Assembly: GCA_947632495.1 (NCBI GenBank)
Contig: CANRPL010000038.1
Coordinates: 1 to 12,388 of the forward strand
Direction of reading: 5' to 3'
DNA length: 12,388 nt
Source of the DNA: an uncultured Bacilli bacterium
GTDB lineage: Bacteria; Bacillota_I; Bacilli_A; RF39; UBA660
The position numbers and the translations under genes were made by a program. The notes under the pieces are model-generated. The model worked only from the letters and a program-made list of their open reading frames with translations, was not told where the DNA came from and searched no databases. Positions 11,366 to 12,388 of this stretch are shown here, one piece after another. Within the stretch, counting starts at the first letter, position 1. Every line of letters begins with the position of its first letter.

Positions 11366-12388
11366 ATGAAATATTACTTAATAGGGATAAAGGGAGCCGG
11401 TATGAGTGCTCTAGCAATGTTATTAGATGATTTAGGATATGAAGTTGTTGGTTATGATGATGCTAGTGAACATCGTTTTACCGAAGATAAACTAGTTGAA
11501 CGTGGCATTAAGATATATTCATCAGATAATGATGCACTTGATAAAGATACCATTGTTGTTTTCTCATCCGCTATTCGTAGTGATCATAAAGAATTAGTTA
11601 AAGCTCATGAGTTAGATTTACGTATTTATGAATATCATGAGATGTTAGGACGTTTAACTAAAAAGTGGGATACCATATCTGTTGCTGGTTGCCATGGTAA
11701 AACAACGACGACAGCGATGTTAAGTCATATTATTGATAATATTGATGGCTGTAATTATTTAATTGGTGATGGTCGTGGTCATGCTAATCGTGATAGTCAT
11801 AAATTCATTTTAGAATCTTGTGAATATCGTCGCCATTTTTTAGAATATGAACCAGAGTATGTTATCATTACTAATATTGAACTTGATCATATGGATTATT
11901 TTAAAGATATCGATGATGTTATCAATGCCTATCAAGAATTTGCCAATAAAGCCTCAAAGATGGCTATTATTTGTGGTGATAATCCCTATACCCATTCATT
12001 AGATCTTGTTAAACCAGTCTATTATTATGGTATAGCGGAAGATAATGATATTCAAGCTCGTAATATAGAGTATCGTAATGATGGTACTAGTTTTGATGTC
12101 TTTATCGAAGACGAATACTATGGTCACTTTGATTTACCATTATTTGGTAAACATATGCTTCTTAATGCTTTAGCAGCTATAGGTGTATGTCATTATGAGC
12201 GTTATGAGGCTAAAGAAGTATCTAAATTGCTTAAGACATTTGAAGGTGCAGAACGACGTTTCAAGGAAACTTTTATTGGCAATAATGTCATTATTGATGA
12301 TTATGCTCATCATCCAACAGAAGTAGCGGTAACTATTAAATCAGCTCGTCAAAAGTATCCTGATAAAAAACTTATTGCGGTTTTTAAA
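11366..12388 (+). CDS. murC: UDP-N-acetylmuramate--L-alanine ligase, N-terminal 341 codons (runs off window)
   Basis: MurC adds L-Ala to UDP-MurNAc using ATP, the first step of the peptide stem, in the cytosol. The frame is open from the ATG at 11366 to the last base. About 341 of the usual 430-450 residues are seen. The N-terminal nucleotide-sugar domain opens with G-I-K-G-A-G-M-S-A-L-A (7-17). The ATP P-loop is G-C-H-G-K-T-T-T-T (108-116). The family's E-x-D/C-E block reads E-S-C-E-Y-R-R-H-F (150-158), the variant I know from Bacilli such as staphylococci, and is followed by T-N-I-E-L-D-H-M-D-Y-F (169-179). The C-terminal domain begins after R-R-F and shows D-D-Y-A-H-H-P. Ribosome site GAAAGAGG is 5 bases upstream, and it has its own promoter. 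It is the second intact part of peptidoglycan precursor synthesis here besides mraY. Confidence 0.95.
   Translation, partial: MKYYLIGIKGAGMSALAMLLDDLGYEVVGYDDASEHRFTEDKLVERGIKIYSSDNDALDKDTIVVFSSAIRSDHKELVKAHELDLRIYEYHEMLGRLTKKWDTISVAGCHGKTTTTAMLSHIIDNIDGCNYLIGDGRGHANRDSHKFILESCEYRRHFLEYEPEYVIITNIELDHMDYFKDIDDVINAYQEFANKASKMAIICGDNPYTHSLDLVKPVYYYGIAEDNDIQARNIEYRNDGTSFDVFIEDEYYGHFDLPLFGKHMLLNALAAIGVCHYERYEAKEVSKLLKTFEGAERRFKETFIGNNVIIDDYAHHPTEVAVTIKSARQKYPDKKLIAVFK

Overview
The window is AT-rich and reads with the standard bacterial code: Trp is TGG and TGA is used as a stop at 9931-9933. It has strong Shine-Dalgarno sites, sigma-A type promoters (several with an extended TGn-TATAAT -10) and short hairpin-plus-T-run terminators. 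The gene set (SpoVD/FtsI-type PBP with a PASTA domain, MraY, FtsW, a MurC with the Bacilli-type ESCEYRRHF signature, WXG100 proteins) points to a low-GC, walled Bacillota, probably class Bacilli or a nearby uncultured lineage. I cannot name the species.

Region 1 (1-1933) is a mobile-element junction. The C-terminal part of a large serine recombinase runs to 1051. Only about 25 bases later the reading frame of a class B penicillin-binding protein (PBP) begins in mid-gene, exactly at the Asn of its second active-site motif (SxN). It then continues uninterrupted through the KTG motif and one PASTA domain. The simplest reading is that an element carrying the recombinase is integrated inside a spoVD/ftsI-like gene and that the 5' half lies upstream, outside the window. 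This is the most interesting feature here, because precise excision could rebuild the gene, as skin-type elements do in sporulation genes.

Region 2 (1934-3750) holds three short plus-strand genes, each with its own promoter-like sequence: a VanZ-family membrane protein, a membrane-anchored SGNH hydrolase, and an unrecognised protein with a signal peptide and a membrane segment. Region 3 (3753-5806, minus strand) is a translationally coupled mraY-ftsW pair for lipid I synthesis and septal glycan polymerisation. Region 4 (5940-8042) is enolase with a clear promoter and terminator, followed by a convergent, unrecognised cysteine/histidine-containing protein.

Region 5 (8084-10307) is a tight three-gene operon. 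It encodes a 497-residue protein whose C-terminal NlpC/P60-like domain has lost its catalytic Cys, followed by two WXG100-type small proteins, each with a central W-x-G and a downstream YxxxD/E motif. It looks like a type VII secretion substrate cassette with no secretion ATPase in view. Region 6 (10273-12388) has a helix-turn-helix plus metallophosphoesterase fusion protein and the first 341 codons of murC, which runs off the end. Four of the genes (PBP, mraY, ftsW, murC) belong to peptidoglycan synthesis, but they are scattered and in both orientations rather than in a compact dcw cluster. No tRNA, rRNA, CRISPR array or riboswitch was recognised, and no gene-free stretch exceeds 300 bases.
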